This document shows positions 10,140 to 20,784 of a stretch of DNA of 64,000 bases, one piece after another. The position numbers were made by a program, and so were the translations under genes. The notes under the pieces were generated by a model, which was not told the DNA's origin, ran no database searches, and saw only the letters and a program-made list of their open reading frames with translations. Source of the stretch: Amorphophallus konjac (taxonomy: Eukaryota; Streptophyta; Magnoliopsida; Alismatales; Araceae); the NCBI GenBank assembly GCA_022559845.1, contig CM040126.1:140190064-140254063 (forward strand), in the 5' to 3' direction. Numbering within the stretch: the stretch's first letter is position 1; each line of letters begins with the position of its first letter.

Positions 10140-11060
10140 TCCGTGCATATTTTGCTGCGGTGCATTTCTTTGTTTCTAAGCATGAAGGAGGTCTGTGCTT
10201 GTTGCATGATTTAGGTCAGTGCATTATTTGTCATTCGTCTTTTTGCTTAATGCATATTAAGTCAGTACATGCATTGTCTCGTTCATAAGCTTGCTCGGTG
10301 CATGTTTCTTAAAGTTCTGCATATCTCGCATAAAGTGCTTGCCTCGGTGCAAATCCTTGTTCATGCACAGGTTCTGTCATTCTTACTCTGTCTCAGTGCT
10401 TTTTACTAGATCGTGTGCACCAAGGTCCGTGTATATCATGTCTCTGCATCTCACCTCTCGAGGTTGGTGCAATATTTGGGTCGGTGCAATTCTTGACTAG
10501 AATGCATTGTTTAGTCTGCTCATTTTTTTATCTCAGTGCAAATCCAACTCGGTGCAAGCTTTGTCTTGCATCTCTCTTTGTTCTGCGCATTTCTCTCTGC
10601 CATCTCGGTGCAGCTCTTGCTTGGACTGCATATCCCAACTCGGTGCATTCTTTCTCTTTCTAAATAACATGAAGTCGGTGCATCTGTTATTGCATTAACA
10701 TACTCGGTACAAGGTTTGGTCTGCACCTAGTCGGTGCAACTTTCGGTTAGATGTAGGTATAGGAACTCAACTCGGTGCATACTTTGCTTAAGATAAAAAC
10801 ATGATCAGTGCATAGCCAAGTCTATACCACTCACTATAGCTGTCTGTGCACATTTTGCTCCATGCACACCAAGTCTATACAAATCCCTACAGCAACGAGG
10901 TCGGTGCAGTTCTTGTTACATGCCTATTAAACTCGGTGCAACCTCTTGTTCACCTTGTAGTAAGTCAGTGCATTGGTTGACTTGGAAATTTCTACTCATT
11001 GCAGTTTATGTTTACTTACTCGCTACGTCGGTACGACTTGTGCTAAGAGTGTGATAAAAT
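10140..11060 (+). repeat. CTCGGTGCA motif array in S2 LTR
   Basis: About 30 copies of CTCGGTGCA, GGTCGGTGCA or TCAGTGCA occur at irregular 20-50-bp spacing, plus a few CAAGTCTATAC words (about 10819 and 10870) like those of S1. The two LTRs therefore carry the same type of array with different dominant words. Confidence 0.8.
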
Positions 11061-11210
11061 GTTTATTCCTTTTCTGATAGTCTGTCTGTGCATTCACCAG
11101 GTCGATGGCACGTGATCCGAAGAAGATAGAGGTCCAGAACATTCCGACACGTGCCCCAACCTTTCAGGCGGGAAACGTGGTATCCACACACCCAAGTTTC
11201 TGGAACATAC

Positions 11211-11220
11211 ATATATATAC
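11211..11220 (+). promoter_or_regulatory. TATA-like box of S2 LTR
   Basis: ACATATATATAC occurs at the position corresponding to the S1 TATA box. Confidence 0.4.
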
Positions 11221-12053
11221 TGAGGAAAAGAGTTCGTAAAGTAGAGGATGGAATAGTGAAAAAGGAGAGAAGAGTGAGAGCAGTGCTGTGGATCAAGAGA
11301 GAAAACCAGAGACAAACCACTCCATTAAGAGCAGAGAGAAGATTCTGAGAGAGAGCGATCTGTGAATCTGAAGATCTGCTTCTACGAAGCTACATTGTTT
11401 TGATTTAGAGATAATTATTTTCCATCGGTCTTTTATTTTCGAGTTTCCTTCATTTTCCATTCCATTTTTGTCACCCTCCAAGCTTGCTCGGAGGAAGGGA
11501 GAAGTTCTCCGGTTTCCCTCCATTGTTCTTGGAGAAAGAGAGGTTTGATCCTCAAGTTTTGTGAGTTGCTTGGGAGCAATTTCACAGGGTTCCCTTTGCT
11601 GCATGCAAAGGAAGGGAGATTTGTTCTCCAGTGTTTCTTATGGTTGATCAGAAGGCTGAGGAGGGTGTTCCTCAGGACAAGTTGTTTGGCAGTGGTTGTC
11701 ATAGACTGAGTCTACTTTGTGCGATTGATCATTGCAAGGAAACCTTACTCTTCTGAGTGAGGGGTGGACGTAGATTGCGGGTAACAATCGAACCACCTAA
11801 AAAATTCTATCTCTCTTGTGAGTTTGCATGTCTACTTTGTGCTTGCTCTCCATCTACTTGATATATTGCTTCATCGTGAATTCCTTTCTCGATCTCAATC
11901 CATAGTCTAGATATCTCTATTACCTATCTCTGAAGTTTTTATCACTGCGTTTTGAGGGGTTGAGTAATTGTTTCTGAGCTTATCGAATTTGGGAGTGATC
12001 TATTCATCCCCCTCCTTCTATCTCACTTTCCGCTATGCGTATCACTTGTCACA

Positions 12054-12299
12054 TGCAAAGGGAATGTAAGTTCATTTAATCTTTCAAAGTCAGCAGAAAT
12101 ACAAATGCATATGCTACTAAAGAATGATGAGTGAGCTCTAATGGAACCTGATCTTCAGAACAGAAAAAGACCTTCTGATAGGAATGGAATGGAGGACTAG
12201 AGACATGGTTGTCAACTAGACAAGGACAAAATCTTGGCATCCAAGTTCAGTAATTTTCCTTTTATTTTCAACCTTTGGGATCAAATCAATGAATTAATG
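12054..12299. other. Backbone sequence, no gene recognised
   Basis: Low-GC sequence lies between the S2 LTR and the LINE fossil. It has no long frame on either strand. Given the PIE1-like exon on the same backbone it could be intronic, but nothing in the bases proves that. Confidence 0.3.
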
Positions 12300-12426
12300 A
12301 CTCATCATCATCATCATCATCATCAGTGCCTTATCCCAATTATTTGGGGTCGGCTACATGAATCATGTTCCACCAAAAATTTCTATCAAGTGCTATATTC
12401 ATATTTAAACCCAAGAAGCTAATGTC
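12300..12426 (-). pseudogene. LINE reverse-transcriptase 3' end fossil (distal half)
   Basis: On the minus strand this reads the conserved plant LINE C-terminal pattern IALDR-(x)4-W-x-MIHVADP, followed by stops and a (GAT)n tail (plus-strand CAT/TCA microsatellite about 12301-12326). It continues from 44925-44836; element B is inserted between the halves. It is a short relic with no remaining function. Confidence 0.6.
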
Positions 12427-12576
12427 TGTTTGCGATGGGTTCTTATCCGACCATCTTATCATTTTATTTCACGTATATATGTGTATATGTACATATATAC
12501 ATGTCTTATTTCACGTATCGATCAACCAATTAACTAACCGGTAATTAACTGACTGATTGACGACGCGGGCGTGCCA

Positions 12577-12590
12577 GTCACATGAGTGAC
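12577..12590. repeat. Conserved GTCAC-N4-GTGAC hairpin
   Basis: GTCACATGAGTGAC is a perfect 5-bp inverted repeat. It is repeated at 41515-41528 in the other LTR and as GTCACAAATGTGAC at 47738-47751 in the diverged solo LTR. The arms stay intact while the loop changes. Confidence 0.65.
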
Positions 12591-13106
12591 GATTTTATGA
12601 TGCGCTCATTCTGACCCGTGTCGGGCGAATGCGAGGTTCGGTCGGGACCAGCAGTCCGCCATACCATAAAGGCTATGACGTTAATTACATCCCCCACGAG
12701 GAGGGAACACCTTTGATTAATTGCCGAGATGAAGGGCTGTCGAGGCCGGAATAAAGGATACAGAGCATGCGAGTGATCATGCAAGATACTATGATTGACT
12801 ACACACGATTTATTAGGGTGGACCCTGGTACTTGGTGGAGGACTTAGGCTCGAAGGCCACCTTCACGCGTAACAAGGCCTTCAATCAGGCGTAACTTGAC
12901 CTTCTGCTAATGTTTTTTGATATACCAAGGGTGCACCCGCTTGAGCATGCCTTAATGCGACATGAATGCTTGGCCTAAGGCATGATGGCAAAAATTCTAG
13001 ACATATCAATTCAAGCTTGAACAGGCTAATTTATCTAGTTCATTGACACAACGACATGATTCGGCGTGAAACCGGTGCAGCGTTTGCGAAGAAATAGGTT
13101 AAAATG

Positions 13107-13300
13107 CTTGAAACGGCGCCCTGAAACGTAGGTAAATGGCTTAAAACGGCGCCAGAAACCGTAGGTGAATGAAGGGGGTTAAACCGGCGCGGCCTGATTG
13201 GGGCGCGCCGGGAAGGGCGCGCCATGATTGGGGTGCGCCGGGAAGGGCGCGCCATTTTAAGGCGCGCCGTTTAAGGCGTGCCATGTATGAACGGCGCCGA
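13107..13300. repeat. GGCGCC/GGCGCGCC palindrome cluster (B 3' LTR)
   Basis: A cluster of self-palindromic GGCGCC and GGCGCGCC words, often followed by GGTTTAA or GTTTAA. One GGGGCGCGCCGGGAAGGGCG unit is present in an extra copy compared with the 5' LTR (42051-42211). A second cluster lies at 15110-15217. Confidence 0.8.
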
Positions 13301-15084
13301 TTTAGCCCAATCTCTCGGAAACCCAGATTTTATTAGTTTATTTATGGATTTATTAAAATGTTTTGAGAGATTTTGAAAGTTGATTGAGTTGATTATTCGT
13401 GGATCGGTCCCAAGCCATCCAAAAGTTAAGTCACGGGCTCGCGTGAGGTTCATACTCGAGCGCGGTGATCATTCCGAGTTTGGACTCGTTCAAGCCGAAA
13501 TTTCGGCAGCATCTCCCCATCCCGGAGGATTTGTCGGGGAGAAGCGGGGAGCACTCACGTAGTGGAGCAAACCCCTAAGGGCCGGGTGGCGCAACGGCGG
13601 CCGGCAAAAACCCGAACGGAGAGGAAAACCCCGAGGTCAAACCTGCTAGGGGCACCAAATCCGTGGGTAACAGCGAGCGAATGAGGCAACTCATTATGGG
13701 AGCGAAGACCCCGAGGGCTAGCCTACAGGGGCACGCGACCCGAGTCACCACAACACTCCAAGTCGGGACGACCGATATAAGGAAGGAATCCCCGAGGGCT
13801 AGGCTACGAGGGGAACACAACCCACAGCCACCACAAAGTCCATTAAGGACTGTGGATTTTGACAGCAGGGCTTAGCCCCGTTGCTGTGCACCCGATGGTC
13901 TGCAGGGACATTCGTCATCAATGAACGAGCCCACTGTCGGCCAGGTGACTGATGTAGAAGACTTGGGGAATATCCCCCTCCCCGGATGCCGGGGTGATGC
14001 TACAGAGCATACTCCCGTTAAGGTGTAAGCTATACGAAAGGAAGCAGTGTGAGACATCGCTTGACGGCGGTAGACGGGCAAAGGAGTTGCTTATAAGCAT
14101 GGTAAAACGATGAAGCCCCACGGGCAGAGTAGGCTAACATGAGCACGATATGTAATTAACACGTAGCCCGGGGTACGGAATATGTGTGCATATATATATG
14201 ATATTCGGAAGCAAGCAGACATGAGGCTCGCCATTGAACAACTGGGGACAATCTAAGAGCTCTTCCCTGCCCCTCTGGCCTATGAAGCAGGGCACACACG
14301 GGACGGTGAAGGGTCTTCATCCCTGGGCGGAGACAGACAAAGATATGCACACAAGTGCATCTCTGCTCGCAGAGCCCGTGGAATATTCAGTGCCAAGCCC
14401 GGCCGTTGCATCAGACTCGAAAGCAAGAGAAAACCCCGGGGAGGGGGATTGAGTGATTCATATAGCCCGAAGGCATACCCAATGTCGGAGAAACCGGCTA
14501 CACGAGAGTATATATATATTGGTGAAACCATTAAATGCACGCTCGAAGGAGGGTGAGAGAGAGAGAGGAAAAGATACAACAACAACCACAAAGGCTTTTC
14601 ATTCATCCCGTGAACAGCACTGGTATATATATACAGAGCATATAGATTTCGGCGCCGTCGTTGTCGATCGGCCGTCGTTTACCAAGGAAGAAAGGATTAC
14701 AGACAAAGTGAAAAGGGTAAAGGAAAATGGTGAGAGGAGGGGAGGTCAGGCTCATATCATCGCCCCTCCCCTCCTTCACTTACATTGCGCCAGAAGAAGA
14801 AAACCAAAAGAAGAGAAGAGGGATCCACCGGGAGGAACGCGGAGACCCACCTAAATCGATAAGAAACGGATGGTCTCCCTCTCCGATTCCGGGCAGCTCG
14901 AGTGGAGCGTCGCGGCGGCCGCCGAGAAGCTCAAGACTGAGGCTTCTTCAAATCGAAAACCCTCGACTCGTCTCCCTGGACCTCTCTTCTCTCTTTCTAA
15001 TTCTCTTTTTTTTTTTTTGATTCCGCCTCTTTCTTCTCCTCTCTCTCTTCGGATCCCCCCTTTCTTCTCTGGCCGAAGGCAGGA

Positions 15085-15093
15085 CATATATAG
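15085..15093 (-). promoter_or_regulatory. TATA-like box of B LTR
   Basis: The minus strand reads GCTCTATATATGTCC, about 830 bp into the LTR, followed by a GA/CT-rich stretch. The equivalent site in the 5' LTR is 43999-44007. Confidence 0.45.
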
Positions 15094-15922
15094 AGCATTT
15101 TGTTAATCCGACGCCCCGGGGAGTGGGGCGCGCCGGATTTGGTGGCGCCGGGAAGAGGTCCCGATTGGCTTTTGCGCGCCGGTTCAACGGCGCCGTATTA
15201 AAGGGCGCCGTTTTAATTTGCTTGTTCGGCACGGCTAGGCCGGTGGGTCCGGGGATGATTCCGGAAGCTCCCGTTGACTGTTCCTTCTGTGCTGGCCTTT
15301 GAAAAACCTTGACGTGGTGTCGAGGAAGCTCTCGATATGACGAACGGCCTTGATCAGACCTCCGCGTGTGTCTGGCCCGATCATACAGGCATCCTGTTGA
15401 CACGGCCTTCGGCACTGTGATTTGTGCTTCTGGTCGAGACGGACTCGTGCTCGGGGCTTCTTTACGGGACGGTGTTGCATCACGGATGATTCTACCTTGA
15501 ATGGATATCGATCGGCCACTAATGGGCCCATTATGATGAGGAGCCGAACCTATGTCGGGTGATCGGGACCCTCTGCTGACAGAGCCCTCGGCCCCTTGTT
15601 ATGGACGGGCGGGGACGCTTTTCCTCTTTAGGAGAGCCATTGGGTAGAACGTCGTCCTTGGTCGGGCGACGGGTGTGGGGTAGCGACATGACGAGGTCGA
15701 TGCCGGATCATTGGGCAGGCTTGATCGCTCCGCCGGTTGGTTGCGGGTTCACTTCGACTCTCCTGAGGTAAAGTCCCCGGCGCTCATTTCAAGGTGACTT
15801 GGGGCTCCGTCAGCTTGAAGGGTCTTTGATAAGGTGATCTTCATCGGCTTCTGTGCTTCAGTGGTCCGTATCATTCGTCTTTACGGCTCGGTCGCCAAAG
15901 GATTATATTTTGAGTGCCAACA

Positions 15923-15936
15923 AATGCCCCCCAGAC
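15923..15936 (-). other. Polypurine tract of element B
   Basis: The minus strand reads GTCTGGGGGGCATT immediately before the 3' LTR start. It is the only purine-rich run at the junction. Confidence 0.65.
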
Positions 15937-16074
15937 GTAGGCGATGCAAGTGAGGCAGGAATGTGGCAAGGCCGACGGATGAGCTTCATTTGGCTGACAG
16001 AAGCTCGAATGGCGCTTAATTCGGCTTCGGATGTTAATCCGGTGCCGCAAGAAGCTTGAACGGCACCATTTAAA

Positions 16075-16299
16075 ATGGCGCGCCCTCGAGCTTCGGAGGT
16101 TGAAGCCGAACTGCAGGAAGGCAAGCGCCTCGAAACCCAGTCAAGAGAGGAAGCTGATCTGGCCGAAGGACAACTTGCCTCATTGGACGAGAGGTTATCG
16201 CAGCTGACAGCTACTGAGGCACGGTTGCAAGAATTGACCCGACACTCCTCGCTGGGCCTCTTGGAGTTGGCAGATATCTTCCGGCGTCCTTTGCCGTAA
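16075..16299 (+). pseudogene. Antisense ORF remnant in element B (coiled coil)
   Basis: A 74-codon plus-strand frame, opposite to gag-pol, lies next to the 3' LTR. It is charged and heptad-like (EVEAELQEGKRLETQ, LASLDERLSQL, TEARLQELT), as in the C-terminal coiled coil of the antisense gene in element I (34363-36050). Tat-type elements are known to carry antisense genes between pol and the 3' LTR. The rest of the frame is gone. The call rests on composition and position, not on a recognised domain. Confidence 0.4.
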
Positions 16300-16746
16300 C
16301 CTTGCTTCCTTCTTTTTCTGCATCCAATCTTGCTCCTTTTTATCTTCGGAGCTTATGTACCCCCGGGGGATGTCCCGGGCCAAAGAAATGTGTTCCGCCA
16401 ATTCTTATTAAATGAAAATATCTCTTTTCGTCGTCTCGATCACGACTTCTTTTCTTCCTTTCTTTTATCTCTTCTGGCTGATCACCCGAACCTAGGGATA
16501 CTTGCCGATGGCGCAGGAGAGCGCTCACGCCTTCAGGGAAGGGGTGAGGTGTTCGCTCCACCGCGACGCAGCCGTTCCTGGAACAGGGCCTTTGCCAAGG
16601 TGGGACATAGGTAGCGTAGACAGATGCACCTAGCGAACCTTGCCGCTGGTGATGAGAGGCGTGTTGTAACCATCGATGTGGGTCAACTGTAGACGCAATT
16701 TTGCTTTGTTGATCAATGAGGGCGGGAGGCCCAGGTTAGAGGGCAG
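16300..16746. other. Non-coding part of element B 3' region
   Basis: Between the antisense remnant and the 79-bp array I see no convincing frame, only mixed-composition sequence. Confidence 0.5.
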
Positions 16747-17490
16747 TCGACCGGGCTCGTCGATGGTGGCGAGGGTCAGAAGGATGGACGGTTCTACCGA
16801 TGATGACAAGAACCGAAAAGGGTAGCGACCAATCTTGCCGGTGGTGACAAGGGTCGAAATAGTAGACGGTCTTGCCGATGGTGACAAAAATCGGAAAGGA
16901 TAGCGACCGATCTTGCCGATGGTGACAAGGGTCGAAGAGGGTAGATGGTCTTACCGATGGTGATAAAATCGGATAGGGTAGCGACCGATCTTGCCGATGG
17001 TGACAAGGGTCGAAAAGGTAGACGGTCTTGTCGATGGTGACAAAAACCGGGTAAGGGTAGCGACCGATCTTGCCGATGGTGACAAGGGTCGAAAAGGTAG
17101 ACGGTCTTGTCGATGATGACAAAAACCGGGTAAGGGTAGCGACCGATCTTGCCGATGGTGACAAGGGTCGAAAAGGTAGACGGTCTTGCCGATGATGACA
17201 AAAATCGGGTAAGGGTAGCGACCGATCTTACCGATGGTGACAAGGGTCGAAAAGGTAGACGGTCTTGACGATGATGACAAAAACCGAATAGGGTAGCGAC
17301 CGATCTTGCCGATGGTGACAAGGGTCGAAAAGGTAGACGGTCTCGCCGATGATGACAAAAACCGGGTAAGGGTAGCGACCGATCTTGCCGATGGTGACAA
17401 GGGTCGAAGAGGTAGACGGTCTTGCCGATGGTGACAAAAACCGGGTAAGGCTAGCGACCGATCTTGCCGATGATGACGAGGGTCGACCAT
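16747..17490. repeat. 79-bp tandem array (about 9.4 units) in element B
   Basis: The unit is made of two related halves. Half a contains CGACC..CTTG..CAAG..GGTCG (arms closing a roughly 10-base loop); half b contains CGGT.TTGTC-GATGAT-GACAA..ACCG. Each half can fold into its own hairpin. In the first unit CTTG/CAAG is CTCG/CGAG and half b uses GGTTCT/AGAACC, so pairing is kept despite changes. Large minus-strand frames of 140-185 codons here are translations of the repeat. Tandem repeats in this position are known for Ogre/Tat elements. Confidence 0.85.
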
Positions 17491-18138
17491 GGGTTTATTC
17501 ATCAACATGAGTCATATGTCGAAGCAAAGATGGGATTATCAACAGGGACGTAAGGTCCAAGTTGAGGGTAGATATCGCCCGACCTCACCGATGATGACGA
17601 AGGTCGAATGTGGGTTTGTTAAAGGATTTCCTGTGGGACTTTGATGGTTGTCCCTTTCAGAATTTCATTGGGTGGAGAATAGGATAGGGATTTAGAAATT
17701 ACCACTTTACTGACTCAAGCGCCCTTTCGGGTTTTCGCCGGAGCCAGCCCCCTCTTGCTTTTACCCACACGCCCTTTCGGGTTTTCACGCGGCGGGGTAC
17801 CCGATTTTGCCTGCAGCGCCCCTTCGGGTTTCTCGCCACAGCTGGGTTATAGCCATTTTTGCACTTGCCCTAATATAGGAGCAAGTCTGGCACGGTATCT
17901 CTATTTTTAACCCCATTTTCTTTTCTTTCTTTTTTTTTGATATGTATAGTGTGGCAGGTCGAAGTGCGACATTCGACCCTTGGTTGACAGTAGATGGCTG
18001 TCGGCCGAAGCATCAGACCTTGCACCGGGCAGAATAGTTCATTCATTAGCAAGGGCTGAATGCTAACACAAAGGAGTGATCTCTCGCCGATTCGGGCGTA
18101 AGGCTGGTAATGGCAACAGCGTGGTGTATTCTTTCGGG
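17491..18138. repeat. Spacer with three CGCCCTTTCGGG units
   Basis: It links the two large arrays. Three dispersed copies of CGCCC(T)TTCGGGTTT, near 17720, 17770 and 17815, precede CGCC or CACGCGG. A T-rich stretch follows at about 17915-17940. No gene is seen. Confidence 0.6.
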
Positions 18139-20767
18139 AGCTTGGTCAGGGCAGAATGCTACTAACCGAGGAAGGGTAGCTCGGCTAAGGCAAGGTGCCG
18201 TTAACCAAGAAAAAGGTAGCTCAGTTAGGGCGGAGAGCAACTAAACCAAGGGAAGGTAACTTGGTTAGGGCGGAGTGCCACTAAACCAAGGAAAAGGTAG
18301 CTCGGTTTGGGCGGAGTGCCACTAAACCAAGAAAAATGTAGCTCGGTTAGGGCGGAGTGCCACTAAACCAAGGGAAATGTAGCTCGGTTAGGGCGGAGTG
18401 CCACTAAACTAAGGAGAAGGTAGCTCGGTTAGGGCGGAGTACCACTAAACCAAGGAGAAGGTATCTCAGTTAGGGTGGAGTGCCACTAAACCAAGGGAAA
18501 TGTAGCTCGGTTAGGGCGGAGTGCCACTAAACCAAGAAAAGGTAGCTCGGTTAGGGCGGAGTGCCACTAAACCAAGGGAAATGTAGCTCGGTTAGGGCGA
18601 AGTGCCACTAAACCAAGGAGAAGGTAGCTCGGTTAGGGCGGAGTGTTGCTCGGTTAGGGCGAAGTGCCACTAAACCAAGGAGAAGGTAGCTCGGTTAGGG
18701 CGGAGTGCCACTAAACCAAGGGAAAGGTAGCTCGGTTAGGGCGGAGTGCCACTAAAGCAAGGAAAATGTAGCTCGGTTAGGGCGGAGTGCCACTAAACCA
18801 AGGAGAAGGTAGCTCGGTTAGGACGGAGTGCCACTAAACCAAGGGAAAGGTAGCTCGGTTAGGGCGGAGTTCCACTAAACCAAGAAAAAGGTAGCTTGGT
18901 TAGGGCGGAGTGCCACTAAACCAAGGGAAATGTAGCTCGGTTAGGGCGGAGTGCCACTAAACCAAGGAGAAGGTAGCTCGGTTAGGGCGGAGTGCCACTA
19001 AACCAAGGAGAAGGTATCTCGGTTAGGGTGGAGTGCCACTAAACCAAGGGAAATGTAGCTTGGTTAGGGCGGAGTGCCACTAAACCAAGAAAATGTAGCT
19101 CGGTTAGGGCGGAGTGCCACTAAACCAAGGGAAATGTAGCTCGGTTAGGGCAGAGTGCCACTAAACCAAGGAGAAGGTAGCTCGGTTAGGGCGGAGTGCC
19201 ACTAAACCAAGGGAAAGGTAGCTCGGTTAGGGCGGAGTGCCACTAAACCAAGAAAATGTAGCTCGGTTAGGGCGGAGTGCCACTAAACCAAGGAGAAGGT
19301 AGCTCGGTTAGGGCGGAGTGCCACTAAACCAAGGGAAAGGTAGCTCGGTTAGGGCGGAGTGCCACTAAACCAAGGAAAATATAACTCGGTTATGGCGGAG
19401 TGTCACTAAACCCAGGGAAAGGTAGCTCGGTTAGGGCGGAGTGCCACTAAACCAAGGAAAAGGTAGCTCGGTTAGGGCGGAGTGCCACTAAACCAAGGAA
19501 AATGTAGCTCGGTCAGGGCGGAGTGCCACTAAACCAAGGAAAATGTAGCTCGGTTAGGGCGGAGTGCCACTAAACCAAGGGAAACGTAGCTCGGTTAGGG
19601 TGAAGTGCCACTAAACCAAGGAAAATGTAGCTCGGTTAGGGTGGAGTGCCACTAAACCAAGAAAAAGGTAGCTCGGTTAGGGCGGAGTGCCACTAAACTA
19701 AGGGAAATGTAGCTCAGTTAGGGCGGAGTGCCACTAAACCAAGGAAAATATAGCTCGGTTAGGGCGGAGTGCCACTAAACCAAGGGAAACGTAGCTCGGT
19801 TAGGGCGGAGTGCCACTAAACCAAGAAAAGGTAGCTCGGTTAGGGCGGAGTGCCACTAAACCAAGGGAAATGTAGCTCGGTTAGGGCGGAGTGCCACTAA
19901 ACCATAGAGAAGGTAGCTCGGTTAGGGCGGAGTGCCACTAAACCAAGGAGAAGGTAGCTCGGTTAGGGCGGAGTGCCACTAAACCAAGGAAAATGTAGCT
20001 CGGTTAGGGTGGAGTGCCACTAAACCAAGGAGAAGGTAGCTTGGTTAGGGCGGAGTGCCACTAAACCAAGGGAAAGGTAGCTCGGTTAGGGCGGAGTGCC
20101 ACTAAAGCAAGGAAAATGTAGCTCGGTTAGGGCGGAGTGCCACTAAACCAAGGGAAAGGTAGCTCGGTTAGGGCGGAGTGCCACTAAACCAAGGAAAAGG
20201 TAGCTCGGTTAGGGCGGAGTGCCACTAAACCAAGGAGAAGGTATCTCGGTTAGGGTGGAGTGCCACTAAACCAAGGGAAATGTAGCTTGGTTAGGGCGGA
20301 GTGCCACTAAACCAAGAAAATGTAGCTCGGTTAGGGCGGAGTGCCACTAAACCAAGGGAAATGTAGCTCGGTTAGGGCAGAGTGCCACTAAACCAAGGAG
20401 AAGGTAGCTCGGTTAGGGCGGAGTGCCACTAAACCAAGGGAAAGGTAGCTCGGTTAGGGCGGAGTGCCACTAAACCAAGGAAAATGTAGCTCGGTTAGGG
20501 CGGAGTGCCACTAAACCAAGGAGAAGGTAGCTCGGTTAGGGCGGAGTGCCACTAAACCAAGGGAAAGGTAGCTCGGTTAGGGTGGAGTGCCACTAAACCA
20601 AGGAAAATATAACTCGGTTAGGGCGGAGTGCCACTAAACCAAGGGAAAGGTAGCTCGGTTAGGGCGGAGTGCCACTAAACCAAGGAAAAGGTAGCTCGGT
20701 TAGGGCGGAGTGCCACTAAACAAGGAAAATGTAGCTTGGTTAGGGTGGAGTGCCACTAAACCATGGA
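18139..20767. repeat. 41-bp tandem array (about 64 units) in element B
   Basis: The unit core is GTAGCTCGGTTAGGGCGGAG followed by TGCCACTAAACCAAGG and a variable 4-6-base tail (GAAAA, GAGAAGG or GGAAATG type). The left part (CTCGGTTAG..GG) and right part (CCACTAAACCAAG) form an imperfect hairpin in every unit. Shared variants (GTATCTCGGTTAGGGTGG, ATATAACTCGG) recur about 1227 bp apart (19014/20241 and 19379/20607), showing a duplication of about 30 units. One truncated unit lies near 18648. It is satellite-like, with no spacers of CRISPR type. Confidence 0.9.
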
Positions 20768-20784
20768 AAATGTATTCCGACCGA

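Larger units (their letters stand above)
10066..12053 (+). repeat. 3' LTR of Sirevirus S2
   Basis: It starts TGCTGCATCCC and ends ...CACTTGTCACA (about 1988 bp). It aligns in layout with S1: motif array, an ACGTGATCC..ACACGTG-type block, a TATA-like ATATATATA (11211-11220), a purine-rich leader, then GTGGACGTAG..GAACCACCTAAA and a CCCCCTCC end. The right boundary is less certain because only one copy is present. Confidence 0.65.
12427..15922 (-). repeat. 3' LTR of element B
   Basis: On the minus strand it starts TGTTGGCACTC (15922) and ends ...CATCGCAAACA (12427), 3496 bp. It is nearly collinear with 41365-44835 (3471 bp), with scattered substitutions and a length difference mainly in the GGCGCGCC array near 13190-13260. 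It contains a TATA-like CTATATATG (minus, 15093-15085), purine/pyrimidine-rich tracts and a GTCAC..GTGAC hairpin. Confidence 0.9.

Noticed and set aside
12301..12326. CAT microsatellite as an independent feature
   Set aside because: It is the simple-repeat tail of the LINE fossil and is annotated with it.
14973..15106. Frames in the pyrimidine-rich part of the B LTR (also 43764-44020)
   Set aside because: Low-complexity CT-rich LTR sequence repeated in both LTRs; frames differ between copies.
16736..17508. Minus frames of 142-185 codons with HHRQDR-type repeats
   Set aside because: Translation of the 79-bp array shifting frame each unit; no start context or domain.
18139..20767. CRISPR-like regular array
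   Set aside because: Units are contiguous with 4-6-base tails, no unique spacers or cas genes, and it lies within a plant retroelement.
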